Source: Panonychus citri
Lineage: Eukaryota > Arthropoda > Arachnida > Trombidiformes > Tetranychidae
DNA length: 64,000 nt
Direction of reading: 5' to 3'
Assembly (NCBI RefSeq): GCF_014898815.1
Contig: NW_026515433.1
Span: 2,502,501-2,566,500 of the forward strand
This document shows, one piece after another, positions 50,049-61,894 of the stretch. The position numbers were made by a program, and so were the translations under genes. How positions within the stretch are numbered: position 1 is the stretch's first letter; every line of letters begins with the position of its first letter. The notes beneath the pieces were generated by a model. It was not told the origin of the DNA and ran no database searches. It saw nothing but the letters and a program-made list of their open reading frames with translations.

Positions 50049-50786
50049 TATAATTTAGTTAAAATAAATTAATTCAATTAAAAATTATTCTACCAGTTAA
50101 AACAATTAACCACAATTAAGATGAGTGATCAACAGAAATGAACAACGACTGAAGCGCCACCAGAATAACATTGAAACCGAAACAAAGTCATTTATGTTGA
50201 CCCCAAGTGACAATTTCTAATTGTAATCAAATGTTTTCTTTTAACTGTGTTGATTAATTGGATAATTTTCCAATTTACCGAATACTAAACTTTTAAAGTT
50301 ACCCTGAGAATAATTAGTTAATCAGCTTTGTTCCCTGGATTAACCTTTGTAGAGATTAATTAGACTTGAGTGCAAGTGAACTTTGTATTTGTTTACAACT
50401 CAAGAGCTCCTTTTATATGAATGAAAATCTAGAATCAGTTTAATTGTGATTAAATGATTCGATTTCTTTTTCTTTGTTCAGGTGATTAGTGTGATGATTG
50501 ATTTATTTTTTCTTTTGACCTTATGTTTATGTCAGGAAGTTTATCTTCGTCAATTGAAATGAGATACCAGCTGATCGGGTTTTTGGTTTTTGTTTTGTGA
50601 GAGTTAATAGTGAGAGAACAAATTGTGATTAAATTGAGAAATTTAGGTTTAATGTAGATTGACATTGTGTGAGAGAGATGGGAGAGAAAGGAGAGAGAGA
50701 TAGAGATAGAGAAAAGATTGGGAGTTCAATTATCATTAAGAAGCTTGGGCTTCTTTAATGGAAACAAAAAAATTGGTTTACAAAAA
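50049..50786. other. SDHA upstream region
   Basis: Probable promoter of SDHA (-) and 3' UTR of alpha-NAC (-), with a GA-rich purine stretch at 50670-50715. No gene recognised. Confidence 0.55.
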
Positions 50787-51428
50787 TCACATGGTTAGAT
50801 CCATAATGGCATTGACAATGTCATTATTGTTTTCTCGTAAGGCTTTAATTGCTTTACTTCTTGGGACATTGGCTTGACTAATAACTAATTCGATATCTTT
50901 GTCAGCAATTCCAGTCTCGTCGACATCCTCATCTTCAATGTCTTCCAGAGTAGCCGATGCTCCTGATCCTGGACCAGCAGCACCTAATCCAGCACCAGCC
51001 TCACCAAGAGCTCCGGCACCACTGAGAATAGATGATGCATCGGGTGTTTTAAACTTCTCTGCAGCGGCCATTTGAGCTTTTTGACTAAGATCTTCAATTT
51101 TGGCTTCACCGAAAACAATATAGGTATCGGAAGCAGGGCTCTTGTAAACATCAGGTTTGTTGATAACAAAGAGAATATTCTTACTTTTCCTTATAGCAAC
51201 TCGATTAACACCAGTGATCTGTTTAAGACCCAATTTGGACATTACTTTTCTTGCCTTTTTCTCACTTCGAGATTGTTTACTTTTACTGGCAGCATCTTCT
51301 CCAAGACCAGCAATGGCACCAGGCTTGGCTTCACCACCTTCCTCTGGGGCATCTTCCAACTCTGGAACTGAATCCTCGGATTCGGAGTCGGTTGTTGAGT
51401 CTTTATCTTTAGTTTCTTTGTCCAACAT
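50787..51428 (-). CDS. NACA: Nascent polypeptide-associated complex subunit alpha, 213 aa
   Basis: With the beta subunit forms NAC at the ribosome exit tunnel, shielding nascent chains and preventing mistargeting to the ER. Single exon starting MLDKETKDKD. Acidic N-terminus (about 1-40), NAC domain at about 60-130 (KARKVMSKLGLKQITGVNRV, NILFVINKPDVYKSP, YIVFGEAKIEDLS), Gly/Ala linker (GAGALGEAGAGLGAAG) and a C-terminal UBA domain (DIELVISQANVPRSKAIKAL, ending NAIMDLTM). The length is like animal alpha-NAC (about 215). Uninterrupted coding sequence with no intron is notable in this intron-rich window, but no poly(A) tract or other retrocopy sign is evident. Confidence 0.97.
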   Translation of the reverse strand: MLDKETKDKDSTTDSESEDSVPELEDAPEEGGEAKPGAIAGLGEDAASKSKQSRSEKKARKVMSKLGLKQITGVNRVAIRKSKNILFVINKPDVYKSPASDTYIVFGEAKIEDLSQKAQMAAAEKFKTPDASSILSGAGALGEAGAGLGAAGPGSGASATLEDIEDEDVDETGIADKDIELVISQANVPRSKAIKALRENNNDIVNAIMDLTM

Positions 51429-52268
51429 TATGTATAAACGATCGTTTCAATTATTATCCAAATTAGAAAACAATTAAATTAAATGTACAATAACAAATGA
51501 AGAAAACAATCAAAACAAAGATACAATTTCTCTTTCAATTCCCATGCTTAAATTTTCAATCCCGGATAAGGAAATTGACTCACAGGGATCGCATTCAAAT
51601 TGCATTCGAATTTTTTTTCTAAATTTTTTTTTCTTTTCAATTTTTCCAAATTTTTTCTACAATTTAAAATTGCGAATTAATCTCTTTACATAGATGATCA
51701 TCATTCTTGTGCACTCATAATCTATGGATTAAGTGGTTAAAATAACTAATGAGCAAAAGTGATTAGTAAGCAAATTGAGTGAACATTAGAGTTGATTGTC
51801 AAATGAATGAAAACAATTAACAAGCTCATTAATTGAACTTTTAATTTTCTTCTTTTTTAATAATGAACATTGAGTGAATATTTTCTCTGAATGGAGATTG
51901 TAAATTCAATAATAATAGAGATCACAGGTTAGATTTCAAGAATGAGTTTGAAAATTGCCTGAGGGGACATTCCGATTATCGGTGGTCCATTTCCAGAATC
52001 TTCATCGATTTAATTATTTCATAATCTAAATTGTCAAATAGTCTTTACAATCATTACAATTTTAACTGTTCGATTATCAGATGTTTGTTTAATCATCTAA
52101 CTTTTCTGAACTCAACGGATTAAAACTTTTATTATTCTTTCTATGAAAAATTACCATGAAACAATCATGGAATCATTGATCAATATGTACGTTAAATTAT
52201 TCTAATTAATTTACTTAACTTATCAAAGTTTCAATTAACTCAATTGATCAAGTGTTGGATTATCTAAA
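51429..52268. other. Intergenic upstream of alpha-NAC
   Basis: AT-rich with T-rich tract near 51610-51660, probably part of the NACA promoter and leader. No gene recognised. Confidence 0.55.
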
Positions 52269-52397
52269 ATGAGACAACAAGATGATATCAAAGGATCAGG
52301 GACTCGAGTTTTCAAAAATAATCGCCCGAGGGTAAGATAACAGTTCATCCTGGAAAAAGGGACTTCGTGGATCATATTTCACACGGTAATCCAATAG
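52269..52397 (+). pseudogene. Isolated arrestin N-terminal exon with a 1-nt frame break
   Basis: The ATG at 52269 reads MRQQDDIKGSGTRVFKNN; a shifted frame continues SPEGKITVHPGKRDFVDHI. Together this is the conserved arrestin start (GTRVFK, GKRDFVDHI). One base, probably a T, is missing near 52322. A splice-donor-like GTGAG follows at 52398. No other arrestin exon is visible up to 53825, where the opposite-strand ECH1 gene begins. It therefore looks like an exon fragment rather than a working gene. Confidence 0.75.
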
Positions 52398-52399
52398 GT

Positions 52400-53825
52400 G
52401 AGAATTGTAATTGTTTGAAAAAATTAATTTCTCATGATATCAATCTTTGTACTAATTAAAATATTAATTTGTTTTAAATTTCTAAATAAATATCATGAAC
52501 CAATCATGAAATTGTTAATTACAGAATTACATGTTTACAATGATCGTTTTCAACTCCAAATGCAACGAATAGAAACTCAATTGATAATAATAAATGATTT
52601 CGGAGCAATTTTCTAGAGACACGAGGTTCTTTAGGTAACTTTAAAGAACAATTCTCAGCTACTATTTCCTCATCATGATGTCGAATTTCACTTTAATCTT
52701 CAATATGATCATACGAAAAACGATATCAAAATTCATACAAACATAAATGACGTAACTGAGAAGCTCTCATTGTATATTTTTCTATTTATCTCTTACCTTG
52801 AGCTTTGTAAATTTCTTCGTTTTCAGGAATTTTTTATAGTAATTTGAAACGATTTTCATGAAGTTTTGTACCAATAAAGACAATATCTCAAAAAGAAAAT
52901 GTTATTCCAATTAATCTAAAAATTGCTTCATGAATATAAACTTTTCTTCATGCAAAATCAAACGATGAATTTTTGTTGAAATATTTTTATCAAATTCAAA
53001 ATTATCCAAACTTTTATCAAGAATATCCGAACTTTTTGCTGTTACTTTAGATGATTCTGTTCTACAACTACAGGGAATTTCACCGAAAAGTTTTTCTGAA
53101 TAACCTTTTTGCTTTTCAAGATTCACACCTCAAACTCGAGTTGTGGAGGTTTAGACAATATTCATTTTCATATTTTGATATCAAGGTCATTCCGATCATT
53201 CTGTTAGGATACAGTTTCAGGGTCATTTGATGGTCAGAACCAAATTTAGACTCAATGTTTATGATTTTTCATCCAATTCTCATTCCGAATAATAAACGCT
53301 TTGTTTCTGGCACTAAATATGCTCCAAAGTTGTTACCTCGTTAGTAGCCTCACCATTGAGTCTAAAAGTTGGTGTTTCGTCGGCTAATGAATCACCTTTT
53401 TCATCCCTTTTACCAGCTGATCTAAGTTTTAATCCTAATCTTAATCCTTTAATCTCTCAATTATCCACTAACTTCAGTTTAACGTGAATTTTTTAATGAA
53501 AACAAATTAATCATCATCTTATTTTCTCATTTAAATGATTTAATACAATGTTGTAAAATAAACAATTTAACTCTCATTGTATGTGGCACCTTTGTCCAAT
53601 TTTTTTAGATCATTGGAAGACCATCAAAGGGAAAGCCTATTCGCCACAAAGCTGTGGACAATTATCCACGACTATTTGTCCACGAAATGTATTAAAACAT
53701 AGAATCCACATTAACAAGAATATTAAAAATTATTAGTTAGATGATAATTGATTTTCAGAAAATCAGAAAATAAAAATTTATCCAAAAATTGAGCAAACGA
53801 AAGTGTAAATTATTTGATTGTGGGT
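52400..53825. other. Intergenic, no clear gene
   Basis: AT-rich with scattered short open frames on both strands (for example minus 52911-53126, and plus 53338-53483 rich in Ser/Leu/Asn) that have no recognisable motif. May include more degraded coding DNA linked to the arrestin fragment, but none can be supported. Confidence 0.45.
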
Positions 53826-54818
53826 TTACAGGTCATCAAACTTTGGAGGTTCAGGTGATTTAGACATGAGAGCCATCGCTGATTTGATTAAATCTTCTGA
53901 TTGTAACATTGACATATTCCAATGGATCATAAATTGTAATCCCTCCCAAACACCATGATCACGGGAGTAATCAAGACCAACTTTAGCTCCTTGGACAACT
54001 ACCGGACTTTTACTTGCAATTGTTGTCGCTAATTGTAGAGCTGATTTGATTGCCTCTTCTTTATCGGGTAAAACTTTACCAACAAGATTCAATGCAAGAG
54101 CTTCATCAGCATTGATTTTCCTTCCAGTGTAAACAAGTTCACGAAGAGTACTTTGATTAGAGATGATTAAAGGTAGAAATTGAAGAGCACCCATATCAGC
54201 AGCTAAACCAAGTTCCACTTCTCTGACAGTAAAGTAACTATCCTGAGTAGTGTAACGAATATCGGAGAGAGCAATTAACTCGAGACCAGCACCAATACAA
54301 CCACCGTTGATCACCGAGATAATTGGTTTCTGACAAATGGAAACTTTTTTAAATGATTCTTGTAACATGTTGATCACCGATCTCAATGCAAACGCTTTTC
54401 GACCAACATCTTCAGTGTGAGTGGGTACAAACGATTGGAAAGTCTTTAGGTCAATACCAGCGCAGAAAAAGTCACCAACAGCTGATAGAATAGCTACTCG
54501 ATAATGTCGATCATCATTTAATTTTCCAAATATATGAGTGAGTCCAGAAAATGTATCCAAATTGATTGCATTTTAACTTTCGGTCTATTCAACTGAACAT
54601 GTAAAATCCTTTCACCGGCTTCCGAAACTTGGATTGATTCATTGATATTGTAATCAGTTAATCGTTCACCGGCAGAGGAATAAAATTTGATACAATTCCG
54701 ACTGTAATCTGAAATTATAGAAGACACAAAAAAAAGTTAATCAATAAGAAATTTCGAGAAAAAAAATGTACTTACTTAAATGGGAAGACAAAAGTCTATT
54801 GATTCGGAGGAAATTCAT
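53826..54818 (-). CDS. ECH1: Delta(3,5)-delta(2,4)-dienoyl-CoA isomerase (ECH1), 2 exons, with 1-nt frame lesion
   Basis: Crotonase-family enzyme of mitochondria/peroxisomes that shifts double bonds during oxidation of unsaturated fatty acids. Exons 54776..54818 (MNFLRINRLLSSHL, presequence-like) and 53826..54708. Motifs: HVQLNRP, oxyanion-hole loops AVGDFFCAGIDL and GGCIGAGLELI, and the ECH1-type acidic catalytic residues in VREVELGLAADMG. The C-terminus SPEPPKFDDL lacks an obvious SKL. Exon sum is 926 nt, one short of 927. The frame shifts in the A-run at 54571-54574 (minus strand), where RPKVK should continue NAINLDTFSGL. With one extra A the product is 308 aa, matching the family. Most likely a homopolymer sequence error, otherwise a null allele. 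Confidence 0.9.
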
Positions 54819-55395
54819 GATTTAGAAACAGTAATTAAGTCGATCTGTTGAAAGCTGAAAGATCCACAATGATAGAAATTGTAATAAAACAAGAACAGCA
54901 GAGACCAAAGTCTAGCTAAATACTGTAGTAACAATGTTTTAGAATCAAAATCAACTAGAATGAATCACAATAATCAAAGGAAACAATTTAATCTCAACAT
55001 TAAAAGCATCAAGTAAAAATGTAAACAAAGTTCAGAATCTCAAATATAAATGGTTAAGGTGAAGCACTTCAACGAATGGAATGGACTTGATGAAATGGAC
55101 GATTCTTGATGATTTAATTGCCAAGCTATACTATTTGATCTAGTGTTTAATTCATGAAAATTAGAGTTTTTTTCTTTGATTATCAGATTGACACAATTAA
55201 TCAATTCTAATCATAAGTAAATCTCATAAAGAAGGCGGAGTTTAGGTGATCAACTCCGAGAATTTATCGCAGCAGAGCGACATCTAGTGAGTATTTTCTT
55301 GTATTCTAATAAAAAGAAACGTTTTCTCAACGTTAATTTAGTGATTACAATTATCGTGACTTAATCAACTCAAAGAGTTACTTATAATTATCAAA
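54819..55395. other. Divergent promoter region, ECH1 / RFK
   Basis: About 580 nt between head-to-head metabolic genes; a shared bidirectional promoter is plausible. No coding signal. Confidence 0.55.
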
Positions 55396-56275
55396 ATGCC
55401 CGATGAAAAATCAACTGAATCAGATTGTTATCCCTTTTTTGTTTCCGGTAAAGTAGTAAAGGATTTGGTCGAGGATCAAGTGAACTCGGGATTCCAACTG
55501 CAAATATTGATCATCAAATTGTTAAAAATATTAACCTTCCAACTGGAATCTACTTTGGTTGGTCACAATTAACCCTGACAGAGGATCAATTCAATCAATT
55601 AACCAAAGGTAATTACCACCAATCCCCAATCAAATACTAAGAAGTAACAATTAGCCATCCAATCAAAGGGTAATGTGATCATCACCAGACAATTGAATGT
55701 TATCAACTCTAAATTGTAAACAAATCGGTTTGCTGATTGTTAGAAGGTAAAATTTCAATTGTATTTAACTTAATGATCACTGGCAACAATTACAATTGGC
55801 CTTTTATACACTTAAATCATCAAATTAATCCACATACCTGATGATCAAAATGAATTGGTAGATTTGCTGTGAAATCTAATGTCTTCGTAATCTTAATCAT
55901 AACGAAAATTAAATTTACTAATTGTTTTGTTTTTCTTCAGATCAACAAGATAAACTAAAACCAATTCTAAATGACAATGGATCTAATTTAGTTTCTCCAA
56001 TTTATATGATGTCAACTGCTTTGGGTTATAATCCATATTATGACAATAAAGAGAAAGCATTGGAAATTCATATTCTAAATAAATTTGATTGTGATCTTTA
56101 TGGAGTAACAATTAACTCGTTAATTTGTGGTAAGATTCGTGATGAGAAAAACTATGATAATTTGGAATCTTTAATTGAAGCAATTAACAACGATATTAAA
56201 GAGACCAGGGAAAAATTATCTCTCGATTGTTGGTTAACTGTTAAATCAAATGATCAGTATTTCATTCAATCCTAA
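55396..56275 (+). CDS. RFK: Riboflavin kinase (RFK), 2 exons, with 1-nt frame lesion in exon 1
   Basis: Phosphorylates riboflavin to FMN, the first step toward FAD. Exons 55396..55608 and 55941..56275. Start MPDEKSTESDCYPFFVSGKV, then the frame is lost. One T is missing near 55458 (GTAGTAAAGG here, GTAGTTAAAGG in the copy at 62577). Restored by one base, exon 1 would carry the flavokinase motif GFGRGSSELGIPTAN and GIYFGW, and exon lengths would sum to 549 nt (182 aa, family-typical). Exon 2 carries the rest of the fold: ALGYNPYYDNKEKALEIHIL (catalytic Glu in the EIHI motif), DLYGVTINSLICG, KIRDEKNYDNLESLIEAI. Either a sequence error or a disabled allele. Confidence 0.9.
55411..55672 (+). repeat. 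RFK exon 1 plus intron start: duplicated block (source)
   Basis: Nearly identical to 62534..62806, including about 65 nt of intron after the donor. The only clear differences are the missing T near 55458, a GTC insertion at the left edge of the other copy and a few bases at the right edge. Confidence 0.93.
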
Positions 56276-56867
56276 TGAACAATCAACTAATCCAAGTACT
56301 TAAAAGGAAACACAATTAAGTTAATCGTAAACTTTTAATCTATCAGATTATCAAGTTTCTAAATTCCATTAACATTTATACTTAAATTTGAGTGAAGATT
56401 ATTTTCAACAATTAAATAGAAATTAATTTACTGTAAATTTGAATAAATTTAATTTTACAAATTAAATTGTTTCTTTTTCCTTGATTGTAAACAAAATTGA
56501 TTTAGGAAAATCAGGAAGAAATGATTTACCAATATTCTGACAAAAAATTGGATCAACTTTGTAATCTCTTTGTTTTTCTTACAATAAATAATAATCAGAT
56601 CCTTTTGTGAATAAATTTACAATGAGACAATTAATATAATAATCGATGATAATTGTCAGTTGAAAATGATATAATCTAATATAGATGAAGAAGAAAAAAA
56701 TTGATGGCATTGATTAGTTAGTTGATTGTTTCCCTCCCATCCCCAGGAATCAATTGTTCCTTAATCAGTAGCTACTCTGGAAAGAAAGTAAATTGTGGCG
56801 ATAATCACTGGTTCCCAAATCCAAATCAAGTGATTGATTATATAAATTAGTAAATTGTCAATATCCT
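56276..56867. other. Convergent intergenic region, RFK / KLHL20
   Basis: 3' UTRs of two convergent genes. AT-rich, no coding signal. Confidence 0.6.
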
Positions 56868-58906
56868 TCAACGACAAGGCTTATTTTTAGGTCTAATCAT
56901 CGTTTGTTCATTTTTATAAACATATTGAACTTCGTTGGTAATTTGAAGTATTGGACCGTTTTCATGGATATTCTTGATCACTCCCACCCCACCACCGAGT
57001 CGGCGATAATTCATTGAACCTTTGAGATTCCACTGATTTTTATCGGGATCATAGACTTCAAATGTTTTCAGGTAAGTGTTTCCGTCGAAACCTCCGACCG
57101 CATAAAGGTAACCATTAACTACTGCTAAGCCAACACCAGATCGTCTTGAGGTCATTGCAACAATTGGCTGCCATTGATTAGAACGAGGATCATATCGTTC
57201 AGCTGAACTTAATTCCATCGTATCGTCACGTCCACCGACGGCATAGATCATGTTATTATACACAGCACAGCCTAAATGCTTACGACGGGTACACATTGGT
57301 GCAACCATCGACCATTTGTTCAATTGTGGATCGTATCTTTCAACAGTGTTTAAAGGTGATGATCCATCGGATCCGCCGACAGCATATAAATAACCATTGA
57401 GAACGGCAACAGCAACACCTAGTCTTTTGGTACTCATTGGAGCTACTTTTATCCAACGGTTAGTGTTAGGATCATACCTTGAATAAAAAAGAGATGATAA
57501 AAATTATTAGATCAAATTGTCAGAAAAATCATCAACAAGAACTACTCACTTTTCAACATAATTAAGACAAGAAACACCATCTTGACCTCCGACAGCGTAA
57601 AGACAATCATTTAAAACAGCTACACCAACGCTCGTGCGACATGAATCTGTTGGCGCTACATCAGTTGACCATTGGTTCGTGTGAGGATCATATCTGAAAA
57701 CGAGAAAAACGCAAATTTATCATCTAAATGAGTTAAAATAGTAAAGATAATTTGATATTTTACCTTTCAATTGAATTGAGATAAGATTGACCATCATGAC
57801 CTCCGACAGCGTAAAGAAGATCATTCAGAACCGCGACACCAACACCACATCGACGTTTACTCATGGGTGCTACCATTCTCCATTCATTTGTATTGGGATC
57901 GTATCTTTCAACACTTGAAATGGCATCGCCACTGCACCAACCACCAACAGCGAATAGAACTTCTCCCTTTCGAATTGGTTTACGAGGTCGAAATCTTGAT
58001 CCAACCATAGTTGCTCGCTCATTGGGAAGGAGAAGATAATTTTTCGCCTCATCAACAAGATCTCTGCACATATCATCACTTTTTATCAATATATCTGAAC
58101 CAACGGTGCCAACTAAAAATTTAGCCGTCAGTTGAGAAAGTCGAACATGTTCTAGAACCAATGGTAAATGTTGCCGACGTTCAGCAACATTATACTTAAC
58201 CCAGGACATAATAGCATTGTAGACTTGCTCTTCCGACCTAACATTCAATTCATCACTGGAAATAATATCGATCAATTGACGAACCGGAAGTAATAGAAAC
58301 TCTTCACTTTCAATAACTTCCTGAAATCTTTCTTGAGTAAATTTATCGGCATAATGGAGTAATTCCTGGCAGGAATGTGTATCGGCAAAAGCTCGGATTC
58401 CAAGGCAGTTACTAGGATCAAGTTGTCGCTTTAAAAATTCACAACAAACTTCTTGAATTTCAGTCATTTGTAAAAGACAAGCAGCAGGAAGTAATACTTG
58501 AACATTACCTAATTATAGAGAAAATTATTGGTTACATTAATTTTGATTGTGATTCTGATCTTTTTATAAACTTACCTTCTTCTACAACAATATGGGAAGT
58601 ATAAGCAAAATCAACCAGCAATTCCATAGCATGTTCATCAATGTCCCTTATTTCAACTTCTGCTTGACGGCTTTCCTGAAGTTCACCGGTAAACATTGCA
58701 TGAAAATATGGACTACATGCTGATAGGACAACTCGATGGGCTAAAATTTTCCTCTTTGAAACAATTAAAACTACATCACATAATTCTCGTCTCTTTCGTA
58801 ACGAATGTAATGCTTCCAGTGTATGTTTTGGATGTTTATCACTAAAATGTTCCAACCTACAAGGACTTGGTACTCGGTCTGGTTCCGTGTGAATTATATC
58901 ACCCAT
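56868..58906 (-). CDS. KLHL20: Kelch-like protein 20 (diablo orthologue), 4 exons, 609 aa
   Basis: Substrate adaptor of CUL3 ubiquitin ligase. Exons in transcript order: 58576..58906, 57764..58508, 57550..57693, 56868..57477 (1830 nt). The predicted length, 609 residues, equals that of human KLHL20 as I recall it. BTB domain at about 35-140 (RRELCDVVLIVSKRKILAHR, CSPYFHAMFTGEL), BACK domain at about 150-250 (SCQELLHYADKFTQERFQEV), then six Kelch blades from about 295, each with a YAVGG-type strand (FAVGGWCSGDAISSVERYDP, YAVGGHDG, YAVGGQDG, YAVGGSDG, YAVGGRDD, YAVGGFDG). The start is ATG 58906 (MGDIIHTEPDR). No defects. Human KLHL20 substrates include DAPK and PML; substrates here cannot be inferred. 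Confidence 0.97.
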
Positions 58907-61024
58907 TGTCAAGATAATTGTCAGTATATTATATTATATTTATCAAATAAAATCAAGTTTCTTAAATCGTTGGAAAAACAGAGATCACCAAAAGTAAATC
59001 AAAACCAAATCAATCAACAAAGTCAGTCAATAGCAGCAAATCCATTATAATGGTATTCAAACATTACTTTATAAATTAATTTTAAATTCGTCACTAAGAA
59101 AATATTCAGTCAACAGGTAAAACCTACGGAAGATAAATAAATTATAGATAAATATTAATATATTATATTGAGAAATAAATTATTAAGATAACATGAAATC
59201 CATTACAATATTCACCTTTTCTCAAAACAGGCTGAAGACTAAATTAATTGCAGGTTATCAGCATTTTGCAAAAAGTTTTGGAATCTGTAAAAGGAAAAGA
59301 TATGAAGGATGATGATTAGAAATTAACAAAAATCGATGAAAATTAAACTTAATCATTAAGATAAATGTCAGAAACAAGGTAAGATAAATACTAACCTGAC
59401 AAAAGTCACAAATATAAATTAGCCAAAAGCGAAAGCTTTAAAGCTACAATAACTATTCACTTACAGATCATAGATCACTGATCAACCTATTTTGATGATT
59501 AAAAAATAGAATAGTACTTCGCAATTTATCAATAGTTGATTAGAATAGACAAAAAAATTAACTGAAAACACCAAAAGATTGGATTGTTATTCTTTATCAT
59601 TGAATGATGACAATTTTCAGGTTAAAGGCTCTCAAAGACCAGAAAACAAAAAAAAAGAAAGAGAGAAGAAAAGAAAATTGATCAACAATTAACCAGCAAA
59701 TCAAATGGTCAGATGAAAATGGAAAAGTAAATTGTTATAAGATGAAAAAGAAAATCAAATTCTATTAATTAGTTGATTAATTGATCACAATAAGATAATT
59801 GTGACAATAGAAACAAAAACAAATGAAAGAAGAAAAAATTTAAATGTCTAATGTTTCATTCTAAACATAGATGGAGCCAAAATCGAAAAAGTTACAAACC
59901 AAATGACCGAAATTCAAATTTCTTTCCCAAATTAACAATTAATTGTTTATTTTGAAAAATAATTAATATTGAACGAGGAAAATTCAACCCAATTATATTT
60001 AAACATGTCAGTTAAATTAGCGACAGGAAAAAATATCAACTACTTAAAAGGTAACAGTTAAATTCAAAATTCTAAAGTTGTTTCTGTTCACCAAATTGTT
60101 GATAAATTTTAACCAAAGGAAAACTTTTGATCAGTAATTAAATCAACCATTTTAATAACCATGACAATTTAATTGTGAATCAACAGAAAACTATCAATCT
60201 TTCAGATTAGAACAATTTAATTTGATTCTATCATAACAATTGGTGTAATAATATTACTAATTTTTGATCAAATCCTTTTCTCAACAGAGTTTGTGATGTT
60301 TGTTATAGTTAATTGTTGACACGGAAGAAAACAATTAAATTGATTGACTGTTAATCCACAGTAGCAAACAAATTCTGAGATGATTATCATCATCAACTCA
60401 CAACTAATTTAAACATCAGGAAGTCTGGCAATCATTCAAAAATCAAATCTTTAAAGTCTATCCTTTGATAATCGGGTGAATATAATTTAATAACAAGGAC
60501 AATCAATGTTTACAATTAACCATCTAATTTATTTCCCAAAAGAAGGAAAAATTGAACAATTAACTGTTCTTGTTAATCTCTGTTGTCTCTACCAAAACAA
60601 TTGATTTATTAACCAGCAATTAATAGAAATCAGTGAGAAAGATCAATTTACATTGTGTTCCAATCAACGTAATTAACCAACAATCATCTCTAGGATAATA
60701 TTATTAATAGTTAATTTTATAATTCTCATTCACTTGATTACCTCTTAATTTTTTCTCTCTCTCTCTCTCATTGTTCATTAATCATTCCTTAAGGTTAATT
60801 GTTATTCTTAACTATGATTAATCCATTGATGATTCAACTTGATTGTTTATCTTACTAATTATCATTGAAATCTTTCATTTCTTACAATAGGAAAATCCTG
60901 TTACCATCAATCGTGATTAATATTGATAATATTCATTTTCTACCTGTGATTTGTAACTTTTTCAATCAATGGATCATCTTAATTGTCAATTGTGATTAAA
61001 ATGTGACAATCAAACGGCTTTCCA
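58907..61024. other. Intergenic, KLHL20 / Rab divergent region
   Basis: About 2.1 kb of AT-rich DNA between head-to-head genes, with upstream leader of KLHL20 at the left. Possible non-coding 5' exons cannot be excluded. A CT run lies at 60752-60768. No gene recognised. Confidence 0.55.
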
Positions 61025-61894
61025 ATGACCACTAGTAGGATCATTTCGGGTTTACCACCGTCTTACCTGAGAGATGCTACACCTTATTGTTATCCGAATT
61101 TCGATTGGAAAATAATTGATTTCTGTGAACAACAAATACTAATTACTGATGATTATCCTCGAACAGCGAAGTGTATTGTCGTCGGTGACGCTGGGGTCGG
61201 TAAAACCTCGTTAATCCATCGATATCGTACCAACGAGTTTGCATTTGACCACAAAGAGACGATTGGAGTTGATTTCGATGTTCAATCTTATACAATATTG
61301 GGATTACCTTTTAATATTCAGGTAAAAACGAATCAGTTGATTGTTTGTTTACAATTAGAATAATCGATTTATGTTAATTTGTATCATTTTCTTAAGATCT
61401 GGGACACTGCGGGCCAGGAAAGATTTCGTTGTATAACAAGTTCTTACTATCGAGCATCTAACGTGGCCTTAATTGTCTTTGATTTATCCAATATAAAATC
61501 TCTTGCGAATACAATTAGATGGCATTCGGACATTAAAAGGGTCACTGAAGATACTTTACTATTTCTTGTTGGTTCTAAGCGAGACTGTGTCTCACCAGCC
61601 GCTCTCGAATTTACGGAAACGGAAGCGATCAGAATTAGTAATCAAATGAAGGCTGAATATTGGAGTGTCTCATCTCAAACGGGTGAAAATGTTAATCAAT
61701 TGTTCAATCGAGTGGCAGGATTAACCTTTCAGGAGATAATTTCAACGCGAATTCATGAGATTGAAGAAGAGCGAATCTCTGGTGATCTTAATCAGTCCAA
61801 TCAACATAATGAAGGATTAATTGTTCTAAATCAAAAATCACAATCAAATACGTTGAAAAATTGTTGTGCCTTCAAAAATTTTGCATCTAAATGA
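61025..61894 (+). CDS. Rab34/Rab36-like small GTPase, 2 exons, 264 aa
   Basis: Membrane-traffic GTPase. Exons 61025..61321 and 61397..61894. An N-terminal extension of about 48 residues precedes the G domain, as in Rab34/36. P-loop GDAGVGKTSLIHRY, switch I around HKETIGVDFDVQ, WDTAGQERF (switch II), SSYYRASNVALIVFDL, base motif GSKRD in place of the usual NKxD (as in Rab34/36-type), SSQTGENV. The IGVDF and WDTAGQERFRCI context fits the Rab34/36 group, which acts at Golgi, lysosome positioning and cilia. The C-terminus is unusual: a CC pair sits 8 residues before the end (NCCAFKNFASK) rather than at it, so ordinary geranylgeranylation is doubtful. Confidence 0.88.

Noticed and set aside
52911..53126. 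Minus-strand 71-codon frame
   Set aside because: No recognisable motif, no ATG start in context and no splice partner; not enough to call a gene.
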